64,000 bases of DNA from Rugamonas rubra. Lineage in GTDB: Bacteria > Pseudomonadota > Gammaproteobacteria > Burkholderiales > Burkholderiaceae_D. The notes beneath the pieces were generated by a model, which was given only the letters and a program-made list of their open reading frames with translations, was not told the DNA's origin and did no database searches. The stretch lies in assembly GCF_900114705.1 (NCBI RefSeq), contig NZ_FOTW01000013.1, forward strand, positions 124,001 through 188,000, in the 5' to 3' direction. Shown here piece after piece: positions 53,018 through 60,809 of the stretch. The translations under genes were made by a program, and so were the position numbers. How positions within the stretch are numbered: position 1 is the stretch's first letter; each line of letters begins with the position of its first letter.

Positions 53018-53894
53018 TATCGAACAACAGCCCGAACAACCGGCCGAACAACAGGCTGAGCAATCGCCCTCAGCGCCGCAAGAGCACAAGCCGGCAGCCC
53101 AGCTGGCGCTGCAGGGCAATGTGTGGATGACCATCGGCGGCGAGAAGTTCGGCGGCCAGGACCGCGTCGCCCTGCTGGCGGCAATCGCCGAGCACGGCTC
53201 GATCACGGCCGCGGCCAAGGCCATCAAGATGAGTTACAAGGCGGCCTGGGACGCCATCGAGGCGATGAACAACCTGGCCGGCGAGACCTTGGTCGAGCGG
53301 CTGGCCGGCGGCAAGGGCGGCGGCGGCACGCGGCTGACCCGGCGCGGCGCCCAGTTGGTGGAGAACTTCCGCCTGATCGAACAGGAACACCGCCAGTTCG
53401 TCGCCCACTTGAGCCAGCAGTCGCACGCGCTGGCCGATGATTTCTTGTTGATCCAGAAGATGAAAATGAAAACCAGCGCACGCAACCAGTTCAGCGGCAT
53501 TGTCACCGGCCTCAAGCGTGGCGTGGTCAACGACGAGGTCACCCTGGAGATCATGGGCGGCCAGCACATCGTCGCCACCATCACCTGCGACAGCACCGAC
53601 AGCCTGGGGCTGGCGGTGGGCGCCTCGGCCTTCGCGCTGGTCAAGGCCTCGGCCATCATCGTCGTCAGCGACGCCGGCGCGGCGCGCTTTTCGGCGCGCA
53701 ACCAGTTGGCCGGCAGCATCACCCGGCTGCAGGTGGGCGCGGTGAACTCCGAGGTCAGCATCGAGCTGCCGGGCGGCGGCACCATCGCCGCCATCGTCAC
53801 GCGCGACAGCGGCGACACGCTGGGCCTGGCCGTCGGCGGCGCCGTCAGCGCCATCTTCAAGGCCTCCAGCGTCATCATCGGCCGCGCCGGCTGA
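53007..53894 (+). CDS. modE: Molybdate-responsive regulator ModE with two Mop domains
   Basis: A 295-residue repressor. A Gln/Glu/Pro-rich N-terminus (about 1-35) precedes the LysR-like winged helix (VWMTIGGEKFGGQDRVALLAAIAEHGSITAAAKAIKMSYKAAWDAIEAMNN; LVERLAGGKGGGGTRLTRRG). Two molybdate-binding Mop domains follow, each starting SARNQ(F/L)xGxIT (about 155-222 and 228-293), as in E. coli ModE. It overlaps the end of modC by 11 bp. The last-gene position differs from E. coli, where modE is a separate, divergent gene. It should bind the box at 50755-50778. Confidence 0.94.
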   Translation: MKPSIEQQPEQPAEQQAEQSPSAPQEHKPAAQLALQGNVWMTIGGEKFGGQDRVALLAAIAEHGSITAAAKAIKMSYKAAWDAIEAMNNLAGETLVERLAGGKGGGGTRLTRRGAQLVENFRLIEQEHRQFVAHLSQQSHALADDFLLIQKMKMKTSARNQFSGIVTGLKRGVVNDEVTLEIMGGQHIVATITCDSTDSLGLAVGASAFALVKASAIIVVSDAGAARFSARNQLAGSITRLQVGAVNSEVSIELPGGGTIAAIVTRDSGDTLGLAVGGAVSAIFKASSVIIGRAG

Positions 53895-53922
53895 GCGGCT
53901 GCCAAACCAAAGGCAAAGAGCC

Positions 53923-53948
53923 AGGGTCAGACCCTCAGGGTCTGACCC
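53923..53948. repeat. GGGTCAGACCC palindrome, copy 4 (convergent gap)
   Basis: AGGGTCAGACCCT, one base, AGGGTCTGACCC, between the stop of modE (53894) and the end of the convergent AraC-type remnant (53980). On the plus strand it is followed by a short T-run (ATTTTTC), which would support termination of the mod operon. Confidence 0.9.
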
Positions 53949-53979
53949 GAATTTTTCGCCGGTGGGTTGTCCAGCCGCC

Positions 53980-54612
53980 TTAGTTAGCGTCGCGCTGCCG
54001 GGCGCTGGCGAACTGCGCCGGCGTGGTGCCCAGGATGCGGCGGAACAAGGCGATAAAGCTGCTGACGCTGTCGTAACCCAGCGCCAGCGCCATCGCCACC
54101 GTCGTCACCGACTGCCCGGCGGCCAGCCATTCCACACCCTTTTGCAGGCGCGCGATCTGGCGCCATTCCACCAGCGACATGCCGGTCTCGGCGCGGAAGT
54201 GGCGCGAGATGCTGCGCCGCGACAGGCCCAAGCGCAGCGCCCAGCCGTCCAGGTCGGTGTCGTCGGCCGGGTCGTCGGCGATGACGGCCGCCATCGTCTG
54301 CAGGCGCGGTTGGCGCGGCATGGTCAGATGCAAAGGGTCCGGCTCGGCGTTGCCGATCTCGTCGAGGAACACCGTCATCAGGCGCAGCGCGGCGGCGTCG
54401 TTCGGCACACCCTGCGGCCATTCGCTCATGCGCTCGAGCAGGGCGCGCGCCAGCGCCGAGATGCGCAGCACCTTCGGCTGTGTCGGCAGCGCCGCGCACA
54501 GCGCCGAGTGCATATGAATGGTGTAGCCGGCCAGGCCGTGCTTGAGTTGGTGGCCGTGCACGTTGGCGGCGTGCGGCATGTTCGGCGGCACCCAGCCGAG
54601 CCTGCCCGGGGC
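53980..54612 (-). pseudogene. 5'-truncated AraC-family regulator
   Basis: The C-terminal AraC HTH is intact: DTDLDGWALRLGLSRRSISRHFRAETGMSLVEWRQIARLQKGVEWL and VTTVAMALALGYDSVSSFIALFRRILGTTPAQF. Upstream, only the end of the cupin sensor domain remains (APGRLGWVPPNMPHAANVHGHQLKHGLAGYTIHM). Before about 54612 the frame turns into Ser/Pro-rich nonsense that is the antisense of a low-complexity stretch and of an inositol-monophosphatase fragment. The N-terminal 60 or so residues are therefore lost. A short product could start at an internal ATG (54579), giving the HTH half only. Confidence 0.75.
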
Positions 54613-54715
54613 CAACGATGACGACGGCGACTGCGAGGACGGCGGCAAGGGCGGTGGTGGGGACGACAACGACGGCGGCGAGGGCGAGGGCGCGTCGGCC
54701 CGTCGGCAGTCGCGC

Positions 54716-54913
54716 GGCGAATACTGGATCTGCGACGCCATCGACGGCGCTGTGATGTTCGTCCGCGCCATTCCCAATTGGGCGATGTCGCTGACGCTGG
54801 TGCGCGACGGCGAGGCGGTCTTCGCCGCCGTCTACGACGCGCTGCACGACGAAACCTTCCACGCCCTTGCCGGCGGCGGCGCCTTCCGCAACGGCAAGGC
54901 GATGCGCGTCAAC
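54716..54913 (+). pseudogene. Internal fragment of an inositol-monophosphatase-like gene
   Basis: About 66 codons with clear similarity to the catalytic core of the IMPase family: GEYWICDAIDGAVMFVRAIPNWAMSLTLVRDG, AVFAAVYDALHDETFHALAGGGAFRNGKAMRVN. The DxIDG metal site is included, but both ends of the protein are missing. To the left is a repetitive Asp/Gly-coding stretch (about 54615-54710) and then the broken AraC gene; to the right the frame runs into unrelated sequence. It is a remnant joined to the AraC remnant by a deletion or rearrangement. Confidence 0.75.
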
Positions 54914-55015
54914 GACAAGGGCAGCCACTACCACGGCGGGAGCTGGCGGCGGCGTGAACACGGCGCCGTGCGGGAGCATCGGAGGCAGAGGGCAGCAAGT
55001 AGCAGGTAGCTGGCA

Positions 55016-55036
55016 GCGGCCAGCGGCCAGCGGCCA
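55016..55036. repeat. Three tandem 7-bp repeats
   Basis: GCGGCCA repeated three times exactly, within a non-coding stretch (about 54915-55087) rich in variants of AGCTGGC/GGCCAGC. No gene is visible in that stretch. Confidence 0.85.
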
Positions 55037-55087
55037 GCTACCGGCCCTTAGCTACTGGCCGTCAGCCGCTGGCCGGCGGCGGCGGCA

Positions 55088-55474
55088 TCAGCGGTCCCCT
55101 TCGGGCTTGCCTCCTTGCCGCGTGCTGCCCTTGGTTTGCTGCTCGGAGCTGCCGCTGCGCGTGGCCGACTTGGCCTCGCCGCGCGCCGCCGATTGCCGGC
55201 TTTCGCCGCCCTTGCGGCCGATTTCGGCCATGTGTTCGCGGTCGCGGCTGACCGCCTCGCCGCCTTTCTGGCCGGCGCGGCGCGCCTCCTCCGAGTCGAA
55301 CTCGTGCGCCGTGCCTTTTTGGTGCGCCGCCTGGCCGCCCTTGCTGGCGATCTCGCGCTGGGTTTCCTCGTCCATGGCGGCGAAGCCGCGTTTGGCCGTG
55401 CCCTTCTGGCTGCTCTGGTTGTCCGACTTTTGAGTGCTGCCCTTGCCTTGCTCGCTGCCTTGGTTACTAGCCAT
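55088..55474 (-). CDS. KGG-repeat general stress protein
   Basis: A 128-residue hydrophilic protein, mostly disordered, with three KGG-type repeats: RGFAAMDEETQREIASKGGQAAH, FDSEEARRAGQKGGEAVS and DREHMAEIGRKGGESRQ. The repeats are those of YciG/Con-10-like stress proteins induced by desiccation, starvation or heat. No signal peptide. The Ser/Gly/Lys-rich ends add to the disordered nature. Lies in a group with hemerythrin and phasin genes on the same strand. Confidence 0.9.
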   Translation of the reverse strand: MASNQGSEQGKGSTQKSDNQSSQKGTAKRGFAAMDEETQREIASKGGQAAHQKGTAHEFDSEEARRAGQKGGEAVSRDREHMAEIGRKGGESRQSAARGEAKSATRSGSSEQQTKGSTRQGGKPEGDR

Positions 55475-55582
55475 GTCCGTCTCCTGATGTCGATGGGAAA
55501 ATTGCCTGGAGTGGAGCAGCGCATCCTTCCCGCTGCTCTGTATGGTTAGAGGGCCGGGCCGGGTCTAAGTTCCGGCGCGCGC

Positions 55583-56146
55583 TCAGGAACGCGACGGCTT
55601 GTCGCCGCCGGCCTGGCCGCTGCGGCCGCTGCGGCGGCCACCGCTGCCGGGCGCGGGCCGGGGGCCGCTGTCGCCCTCCAGTTCCTGCTTGAGGTCGGCC
55701 ATCTCGCCGTGCAGTGTGTCCAGGTCGAGGCCGGCCTGCCGCGCCTTGGGAAACAGATTGCTTTCCTCGTCGCTGAGGTGCTGCTCGAGCTGCTCGCGCA
55801 GCACGGTGACGGTGGCGTCGACCTGTTCGTCGTCCGGCTCCAGCGCTTCGATCTGGTGGATCAGGTCGCTGACCGAGGCGTGCGCCGCCTCGGCCTCGTC
55901 CATCAGCTCGTCGTCGCCGATGGCGGCGCGCAGGGCCGGGTAGAAGATCTCCTGCTCGAGCTTGCTGTGCACGGTGATCTGCTCGCACAATTGCTCGACC
56001 AGCTCGGCTTTCAGGTCGGCCTCGTCGCGTTGCGCGCGGATCTGGTCGAACTCGCGGAACAGCTGCCTGACCTTTTGGTGGTCGGCCAACAGCATGGCGA
56101 TGGCGTCGCTGGCCGAATACGGGGTGGGGGGATGTTGCTGGCTCAT
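55583..56146 (-). CDS. Hemerythrin-like HHE domain protein
   Basis: A 187-residue protein whose first 140 residues form an HHE four-helix bundle. Candidate di-iron ligands are in place: His23 (ADHQKV), His60 and Glu64 (TVHSKLEQEIFYPAL), His89 (AAHASV), and His123 with Glu127 (QHLSDEESNLFP). Such proteins bind oxygen or handle iron and nitrosative stress. The C-terminal 35 residues are Gly/Arg/Ser-rich and disordered. The phasin gene upstream ends 25 bp before its start, so the two are probably co-transcribed. Confidence 0.9.
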   Translation of the reverse strand: MSQQHPPTPYSASDAIAMLLADHQKVRQLFREFDQIRAQRDEADLKAELVEQLCEQITVHSKLEQEIFYPALRAAIGDDELMDEAEAAHASVSDLIHQIEALEPDDEQVDATVTVLREQLEQHLSDEESNLFPKARQAGLDLDTLHGEMADLKQELEGDSGPRPAPGSGGRRSGRSGQAGGDKPSRS

Positions 56147-56171
56147 GGTGGCGCTCCTGTTGGTGAGTGGA

Positions 56172-56654
56172 TCAATGGCTCAGCGCGGGGCGGCCCTGGC
56201 CGTTGGCGCCGTGCAGTCCCATGCGGTCGAGCGTCTGGCGCTGCCGCTCGGCGGCCTTGGCGCCTTCCTCGTTGGCCTTGCGCACCATGTCGTCGGCCAG
56301 CGCGTTGGCGGTGCGGCTGACGTTGGGCAGGTGGGTTTCGGCCGACTGGGCCAGGCTGTGGTTGGCGCGCGCCAGCGCGTCGGCCAGGCCTTGCTGGTAG
56401 TTGCGCAGAGCATTGCCGCCGACATCGCCGCCGACATCGCCGCGCGCGCTGGCCAGCTGCTCGGCCGGCTTGGCGGTGGCCAGCATGCGCTGGCTGGCCT
56501 CGCCCAGCTCGGCCATGGCCTCCTTGGTCAGGCGCATGTTCACCTCGCTGATGGCCTGCAGCGACTCCAGCGCGCGGCGCGCCAGGTCGGTGTGGAAGTT
56601 GATCACAACGTCGCAGTGGGCCTTGACGGCCGGTGAGAGTGCTTGCGCAAACAT
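56172..56654 (-). CDS. Phasin-family protein
   Basis: A 160-residue helical protein: MFAQALSPAVKAHCDVVINFHTDLARRALESLQAISEVNMRLTKEAMAELGEASQRML matches the phasin family pattern of amphipathic helices covering PHA granules. The ATG at 56654 has CGAGGTAGAACC upstream and starts the family cleanly, unlike the in-frame ATG at 56729. It contains a tandem GGDVGGDVGG-like stretch (about residues 72-79). It differs in sequence and length from the AAKP-tailed phasin at 38857 and may act more as a stress-linked granule protein, given its neighbours. Confidence 0.82.
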   Translation of the reverse strand: MFAQALSPAVKAHCDVVINFHTDLARRALESLQAISEVNMRLTKEAMAELGEASQRMLATAKPAEQLASARGDVGGDVGGNALRNYQQGLADALARANHSLAQSAETHLPNVSRTANALADDMVRKANEEGAKAAERQRQTLDRMGLHGANGQGRPALSH

Positions 56655-56806
56655 GGTTCTACCTCGCTGTTGTGTTCCTGGATGAAAAACCCCGGGGCCG
56701 GCCCGGGCATCGGGCTGCGGTGGCAGCAAAGGATAGACGTTGACGGCGCCGGCAAGTTCCGCACGGGGCGAAATTGGGCGGTGGGGCAGGGCGGGAGGAG
56801 GGAGGG

Positions 56807-56831
56807 TCGTGATACCCGGAGGGTATCACGA
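56807..56831 (-). terminator. Perfect hairpin TCGTGATACCC / GGGTATCACGA
   Basis: An 11-bp perfect inverted repeat with a 3-base loop, about 58-82 bp past the stop (56889) of the minus-strand reductase gene. There is no T-run. A terminator or a palindromic protein site are both possible. Confidence 0.6.
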
Positions 56832-56888
56832 CGGAGGGCGCGGCGACCGGCGCGGGAGGCGGGCGCGGGGTGGGCGCGGGGCGGGCGT

Positions 56889-57920
56889 TTAGGCGCGCGC
56901 CACCTGCAACACCAGCTTGCCGAAGTTCTTGCCTTCGAACAGCATGTTGAGCGCCGCCGGGAAGTTCTCGATGCCCTGCACGATGTCCTCCTTGCTCTTG
57001 ATCGCGCCCGACTGCAGCCATTTGCCCAGCGCGGCCACGCCGAGGTGGTAGCGGTCGGCGTAGTCGAACACCACGATGCCCTCCATGCGCGCGCGGTTGA
57101 CCAGCAGCGACAGGTAGTTGGCCGGCCCCTTGACCGGCGTGGTGTTGTTGTACTGCGAGATGGCGCCGCAAATGACGATGCGGGCGCGCAGGTTGATGCG
57201 GGTCAGCACGGTGTCGAGGATCTCGCCGCCGACGTTGTCGAAGTACACGTCGACGCCCTGTGGACAATACTCCTTCAGGCCGTCGCGCACCGAGCCCTGC
57301 TTGTAGTCGATGCAGGCGTCGAAGCCCAGCTCCTTGACGACGAAGTCGCACTTCTCCTTGCCGCCGGCGATGCCGACGACGCGGCAGCCGAGCTGCTTGG
57401 CGACTTGGCCGACGGTCTGGCCGACGGCGCCGGCGGCGCCCGACACCACCACCGTTTCACCGGCCTTCGGCTGGCCGGACTCGAGCAGGCCGAAGTAGGC
57501 GGTCATGCCGGGCATGCCGAGCGTGTTCATATAGGTGGTCAGCGGCGCCAGCGCCGGGTCGACCTTGATGAAGGAGGCGCTCTTGTCGTCGGCCGCGCCG
57601 ACCCAGTACTGCTGCACGCCGGTGCCGCCGGAGAGGTGGTCGCCGACGGCGAACTTGGCGCTGCGCGATTCCACCACCACGCCGATGCCGCCGGCCCGCA
57701 TCACCTCGCCGATGGCCACCGGGCGGATGTAGGACTTGGCGTCGTTCATCCAGCCGCGCATGGCCGGGTCGAGCGACAGGTAGAGCACCTTGACCAGGAT
57801 CTCGCCGTCGGCCAGGGCGCGCACCGGCTCCACCACTTGCTGCCAGTCGCTGTCCTTGACCATGCCCACGGGACGGGCGGCCAGACGGAACTGCAGGTTC
57901 TCCAAGACTTGCGTTGTCAT
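56889..57920 (-). CDS. NADP-dependent medium-chain oxidoreductase (CurA/PTGR type)
   Basis: A 343-residue zinc-free MDR enzyme of the leukotriene-B4 12-hydroxydehydrogenase / CurA group, which reduces carbon-carbon double bonds of enones with NADPH. Features: QFRLAARPVGMVKDSDWQ, the segment LYLSLDPAMRGWMND near the start, MPGMTAYFGLLESGQPKAGETVVVSGAAGAVGQTVGQVAKQLGCRVVGIAGG (cofactor fold), CPQGVDVYFDNVGGEILDTVL, and ARIVICGAISQYN. Single gene; the start at 57920 has GAGGAAGAAAAA upstream. Divergent from purU. Confidence 0.93.
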   Translation of the reverse strand: MTTQVLENLQFRLAARPVGMVKDSDWQQVVEPVRALADGEILVKVLYLSLDPAMRGWMNDAKSYIRPVAIGEVMRAGGIGVVVESRSAKFAVGDHLSGGTGVQQYWVGAADDKSASFIKVDPALAPLTTYMNTLGMPGMTAYFGLLESGQPKAGETVVVSGAAGAVGQTVGQVAKQLGCRVVGIAGGKEKCDFVVKELGFDACIDYKQGSVRDGLKEYCPQGVDVYFDNVGGEILDTVLTRINLRARIVICGAISQYNNTTPVKGPANYLSLLVNRARMEGIVVFDYADRYHLGVAALGKWLQSGAIKSKEDIVQGIENFPAALNMLFEGKNFGKLVLQVARA

Positions 57921-58108
57921 TTTTTCTTCCTCTCAATGGGCTGTGGGGCCTACTATACCGGATATTCGCACGACTGTGCTATTTTGTCTCGCCACCTAGT
58001 ATTGTGGTCATTTCGTCAGCGTTTTGTGGTGGTTTTGCGACCACAGCGCCGCGCCGTGCGACAATACCGCCCTTGTTATTGTTCACCCACCGTTCACCAA
58101 GCCCAGCC

Positions 58109-58978
58109 ATGACCCATCCCGAATACATTTTGACCCTCTCATGCCTTGACCAGCGCGGAATCGTTCATCGCGTATCGGGCTTCCTCGCCGAGCACGGCTG
58201 CAACATCATCGACTCGGCCCAGTTCGGCGACGCCGAGTCGCGCCTGTTCTTCATGCGCGTCCACTTCTCGCTGGAGGACGGCGGCATCTCCGACCTGCTG
58301 CTGCGCGCCGACTTCGCCGAGCTGGCCGCCACCATGCAGCTCGACTGGGAGCTGCGCGACGCCCGCTACAAGCCGCGCGTGATGCTGATGGTGTCGAAGA
58401 TCGGCCATTGCCTGAACGACCTGCTGTTCCGCTACAAGAGCGGCCTGCTGCCGGTGGAGATCCCGGCCATCGTCTCGAACCACATGGACTTCTACCAGCT
58501 GGCCGCCAGCTACAACATCCCCTTCCACCACCTGCCGCTGGCGGCCGGCGCGCCGGCCGAGGCCAAGGCGGCGCAGGAGGCCAAGGTGATCGAGCTGATG
58601 GGCACCCACCAGGTCGACCTGGTGGTGCTGGCGCGCTACATGCAGATCCTCTCGCCGCAGCTGTGCACCGCGCTGAAGGGCAAGGCGATCAACATCCACC
58701 ACTCCTTCCTGCCCAGCTTCAAGGGCGCCAAGCCCTACGCCCAGGCGCACCACCGCGGCGTCAAGCTGATCGGCGCCACCGCCCACTTCGTCACCGGCGA
58801 CCTGGACGAGGGCCCGATCATCGAGCAGGACGTCGAGCGGGTCGACCATTCGATGGACGCCGAGACTCTGTCGGCGATCGGCCGCGACGTCGAGTGCGTG
58901 GTGCTGGCGCGCGCCGTCAAGTGGTTCGTCGAACACCGCATTTTGCAGAACGGCGACAAGACCGTCGTCTTCAAATAA
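58109..58978 (+). CDS. purU: Formyltetrahydrofolate deformylase
   Basis: Releases formate from 10-formyl-tetrahydrofolate, supplying formate for purine synthesis and balancing one-carbon pools. 289 residues: an N-terminal ACT domain (about 5-85; YILTLSCLDQRGIVHRVSGFLAEHGCNIIDSAQF) and a formyltransferase-like domain with IPAIVSNH, KAINIHHSFLPSFKGAKPYAQAHHRGVKLIGATAHFVTGDLDEGPIIEQ, which holds the catalytic Asn-His-Asp set. The ATG at 58109 opens the ACT domain; the in-frame upstream reading has no ribosome site. Followed by yaeQ after 39 bp. Confidence 0.95.
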   Translation: MTHPEYILTLSCLDQRGIVHRVSGFLAEHGCNIIDSAQFGDAESRLFFMRVHFSLEDGGISDLLLRADFAELAATMQLDWELRDARYKPRVMLMVSKIGHCLNDLLFRYKSGLLPVEIPAIVSNHMDFYQLAASYNIPFHHLPLAAGAPAEAKAAQEAKVIELMGTHQVDLVVLARYMQILSPQLCTALKGKAINIHHSFLPSFKGAKPYAQAHHRGVKLIGATAHFVTGDLDEGPIIEQDVERVDHSMDAETLSAIGRDVECVVLARAVKWFVEHRILQNGDKTVVFK

Positions 58979-59017
58979 TTTATTTCATTTACACTCATTC
59001 GTCAGGCAGATTCACAG

Positions 59018-59560
59018 ATGGCAATCAAAGCAACGATTTACAAAGCCGATTTACAGATCGCGGACATGGACCGCAACTTCTACGAGACGCAGTCGCTGAC
59101 GCTGGCGCGCCACCCGTCCGAGACCGACGAGCGGATGATGGTGCGCCTGCTGGCCTTCGCCATCCACGCCAACGAGGCGCTGAGCTTCACCAAGGGCTTG
59201 TTCGACGTCGAGGAGCCGGACCTGTGGCAGAAGGACCTGACCGGCGCCATCCAGCTGTGGATCGAGGTCGGCCAGCCCGACGAGAAGGTGATCCTGAAGG
59301 CCTGCGGCCGTTCCGAGCACGTCATCGTCTACAGCTACAGCGCCACCAGCCACATCTGGTGGAAGGCGCTGGCCAACAAGGTCGAGCGCTGCAAGAACCT
59401 GACCGTGGTCAACCTGCCGTCGGACGCCACCGAGCAGCTGGCCAAGATGGCCCAGCGCAGCATGCAGCTGCAATGCACCATCCAGGACGGCCAGATCTGG
59501 CTGACCGACGGCAGCGACACCGTCGAGGTGGCGCGCGAGATCATCAAGGACGTGCGCTAA
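59018..59560 (+). CDS. yaeQ: YaeQ-family protein
   Basis: A 180-residue protein of the YaeQ family, which has a PD-(D/E)XK nuclease-like fold: MAIKATIYKADLQIADMDRNFYETQSLTLARHPSETDERMMVRLLAFAIHA, then GLFDVEEPDLWQKDLTGAIQLWIEVGQPDEKVILKACGR. The acidic and Lys residues of the fold (EPDLW, WIEVGQP, ILKA) are present. Its biological role is uncertain; YaeQ was isolated as a suppressor of rfaH-dependent phenotypes. Length and sequence are typical. Probably co-transcribed with purU. Confidence 0.94.
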   Translation: MAIKATIYKADLQIADMDRNFYETQSLTLARHPSETDERMMVRLLAFAIHANEALSFTKGLFDVEEPDLWQKDLTGAIQLWIEVGQPDEKVILKACGRSEHVIVYSYSATSHIWWKALANKVERCKNLTVVNLPSDATEQLAKMAQRSMQLQCTIQDGQIWLTDGSDTVEVAREIIKDVR

Positions 59561-59671
59561 GCCGGGGACGCCGCCCCGGGTCTGCCGAATTCTTGACCTG
59601 GGTTATGCAAATGGCGGCGCGGCGCGCTGCCGGCCCGCCGCGGCGCGCGGGCTTTCCGTTATAATTCTCCC

Positions 59672-60082
59672 ATGGCAAGGAAACCGACAATTCGACGATG
59701 GCAGATCTGGCTCGCATGTTTCGCGATCCTGCTCAACGCGCTCGCGCCGTCGGTGTCGCACGCCATCGCCTTCGTCAGCGGCCAGCCGTCGAGCTGGGAA
59801 ATCTGCCGCAGCGACGGCACCCGCCTGACGCTGGCGCCCGTGGCGACGACGCTGGCGCAGCCGCTGGCCGCCGGCCAGGCGCCGCAAAAGCAGCGCGTCA
59901 TCAAACTGGACGATTGCGGCTACTGCGTCAGCCACGCCGGCAGCTTCGGCCTGCCGCCCGCCGCCGCCGTCGGCGCCGGCTTGTTTGACCTGCCCCGCCT
60001 TCAACCGCTGCTGTTCTACCGTTCGCCGTCACCGTTGACGGCATGGTCGGCCGCCCGCCCGCGCGGCCCGCCCGCAGTCTGA
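59672..60082 (+). CDS. DUF2946 protein, copper-associated
   Basis: A 136-residue protein with a signal or anchor segment (IWLACFAILLNALAPSVSHA) and the DUF2946 motif DDCGYCVSHAGSFGLPP (Cys82, Cys85, His88). DUF2946 genes recur next to copper chaperone and TonB receptor genes in proteobacteria, and the Cys/His set suggests metal binding. Here it is followed by a PCu(A)C chaperone (129 bp on) and a TonB-dependent receptor, giving a copper-handling set. Its direct function is not established. Confidence 0.85.
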   Translation: MARKPTIRRWQIWLACFAILLNALAPSVSHAIAFVSGQPSSWEICRSDGTRLTLAPVATTLAQPLAAGQAPQKQRVIKLDDCGYCVSHAGSFGLPPAAAVGAGLFDLPRLQPLLFYRSPSPLTAWSAARPRGPPAV

Positions 60083-60210
60083 TATTTCCCCTCCGTTCGA
60101 CCATTGTTTTCAGGCGCCAGGCGCCTGGACCTTGCCGCCCTTGGCGGCTATCGCGGGCGCCGCCAGCCATGTTGGCGACCGGCGCCGCACCATCAAATAT
60201 CGGAAATATC

Positions 60211-60654
60211 ATGAACAAGCAATTCTTCGCTCTGCTGCTGTCGATGGCGGTTTCTTCCTGCGCACTGGCCCAGGTCAGCGTCAGCCAGCCTTGGGTCCGC
60301 GCCAGCGTGCCGGCCGCCAAGGCCACCGGCGCCTTCATGCTGCTCAAGTCGACGCGCGATGCGCGTCTGATCGAGGTGCGCACCAGCGTGGCCGACGCCG
60401 AAATCCATGAGATGGTGATGGACGGCCAGATGATGAAGATGCATCAGATCGCCGGCCTCGACCTGCCGGCCGGGCAGGAAGTCAAGCTCGCCTCCGGCGG
60501 CTACCACATCATGCTGATGAACCTGAAGCGCCAGATGAAGGAAGGCGAGACGGTGCCGATGACCCTGGTGGTCCAGTACAAGGACAAGAAGACCGAGTCG
60601 ATCGCCGTTGACGTGCCGATCAAGGCCTTGACCCACAGCGCCGCCGCCCACTAA
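60211..60654 (+). CDS. Periplasmic copper chaperone PCu(A)C
   Basis: A 147-residue exported protein. Signal peptide MNKQFFALLLSMAVSSCALA, then the cupredoxin-like PCu(A)C domain. Its copper(I) motif is exactly canonical: His66-X10-Met77-X21-His99-X-Met101. PCu(A)C proteins deliver copper to cytochrome oxidases and other cuproproteins. A Cys within the signal peptide (SSCAL) could form a weak lipobox, but the cleavage after ALA is more natural. Located between the DUF2946 gene and the TonB receptor, same strand. Confidence 0.93.
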   Translation: MNKQFFALLLSMAVSSCALAQVSVSQPWVRASVPAAKATGAFMLLKSTRDARLIEVRTSVADAEIHEMVMDGQMMKMHQIAGLDLPAGQEVKLASGGYHIMLMNLKRQMKEGETVPMTLVVQYKDKKTESIAVDVPIKALTHSAAAH

Positions 60655-60809
60655 GGCGCCGCCCCCCGTCAGCGTTCGTCGAACGGTCGCCCCCCGCGCA
60701 GGCGGGAGGGTGGCGGTTCGCGCGCGCCTTCACCAGATACGCATCACGGGCCGCCGCCTTGGCCGGCGTGGCCGGCGCGCGCCCGTGGCCAGCATTGAGA
60801 GAAACGATC

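Noticed and set aside
54542..55009. Plus-strand frame containing the IMPase fragment as a complete gene
   Set aside because: Only 66 codons match the family; both ends are antisense or low-complexity sequence, so a pseudogene fragment is the better call.
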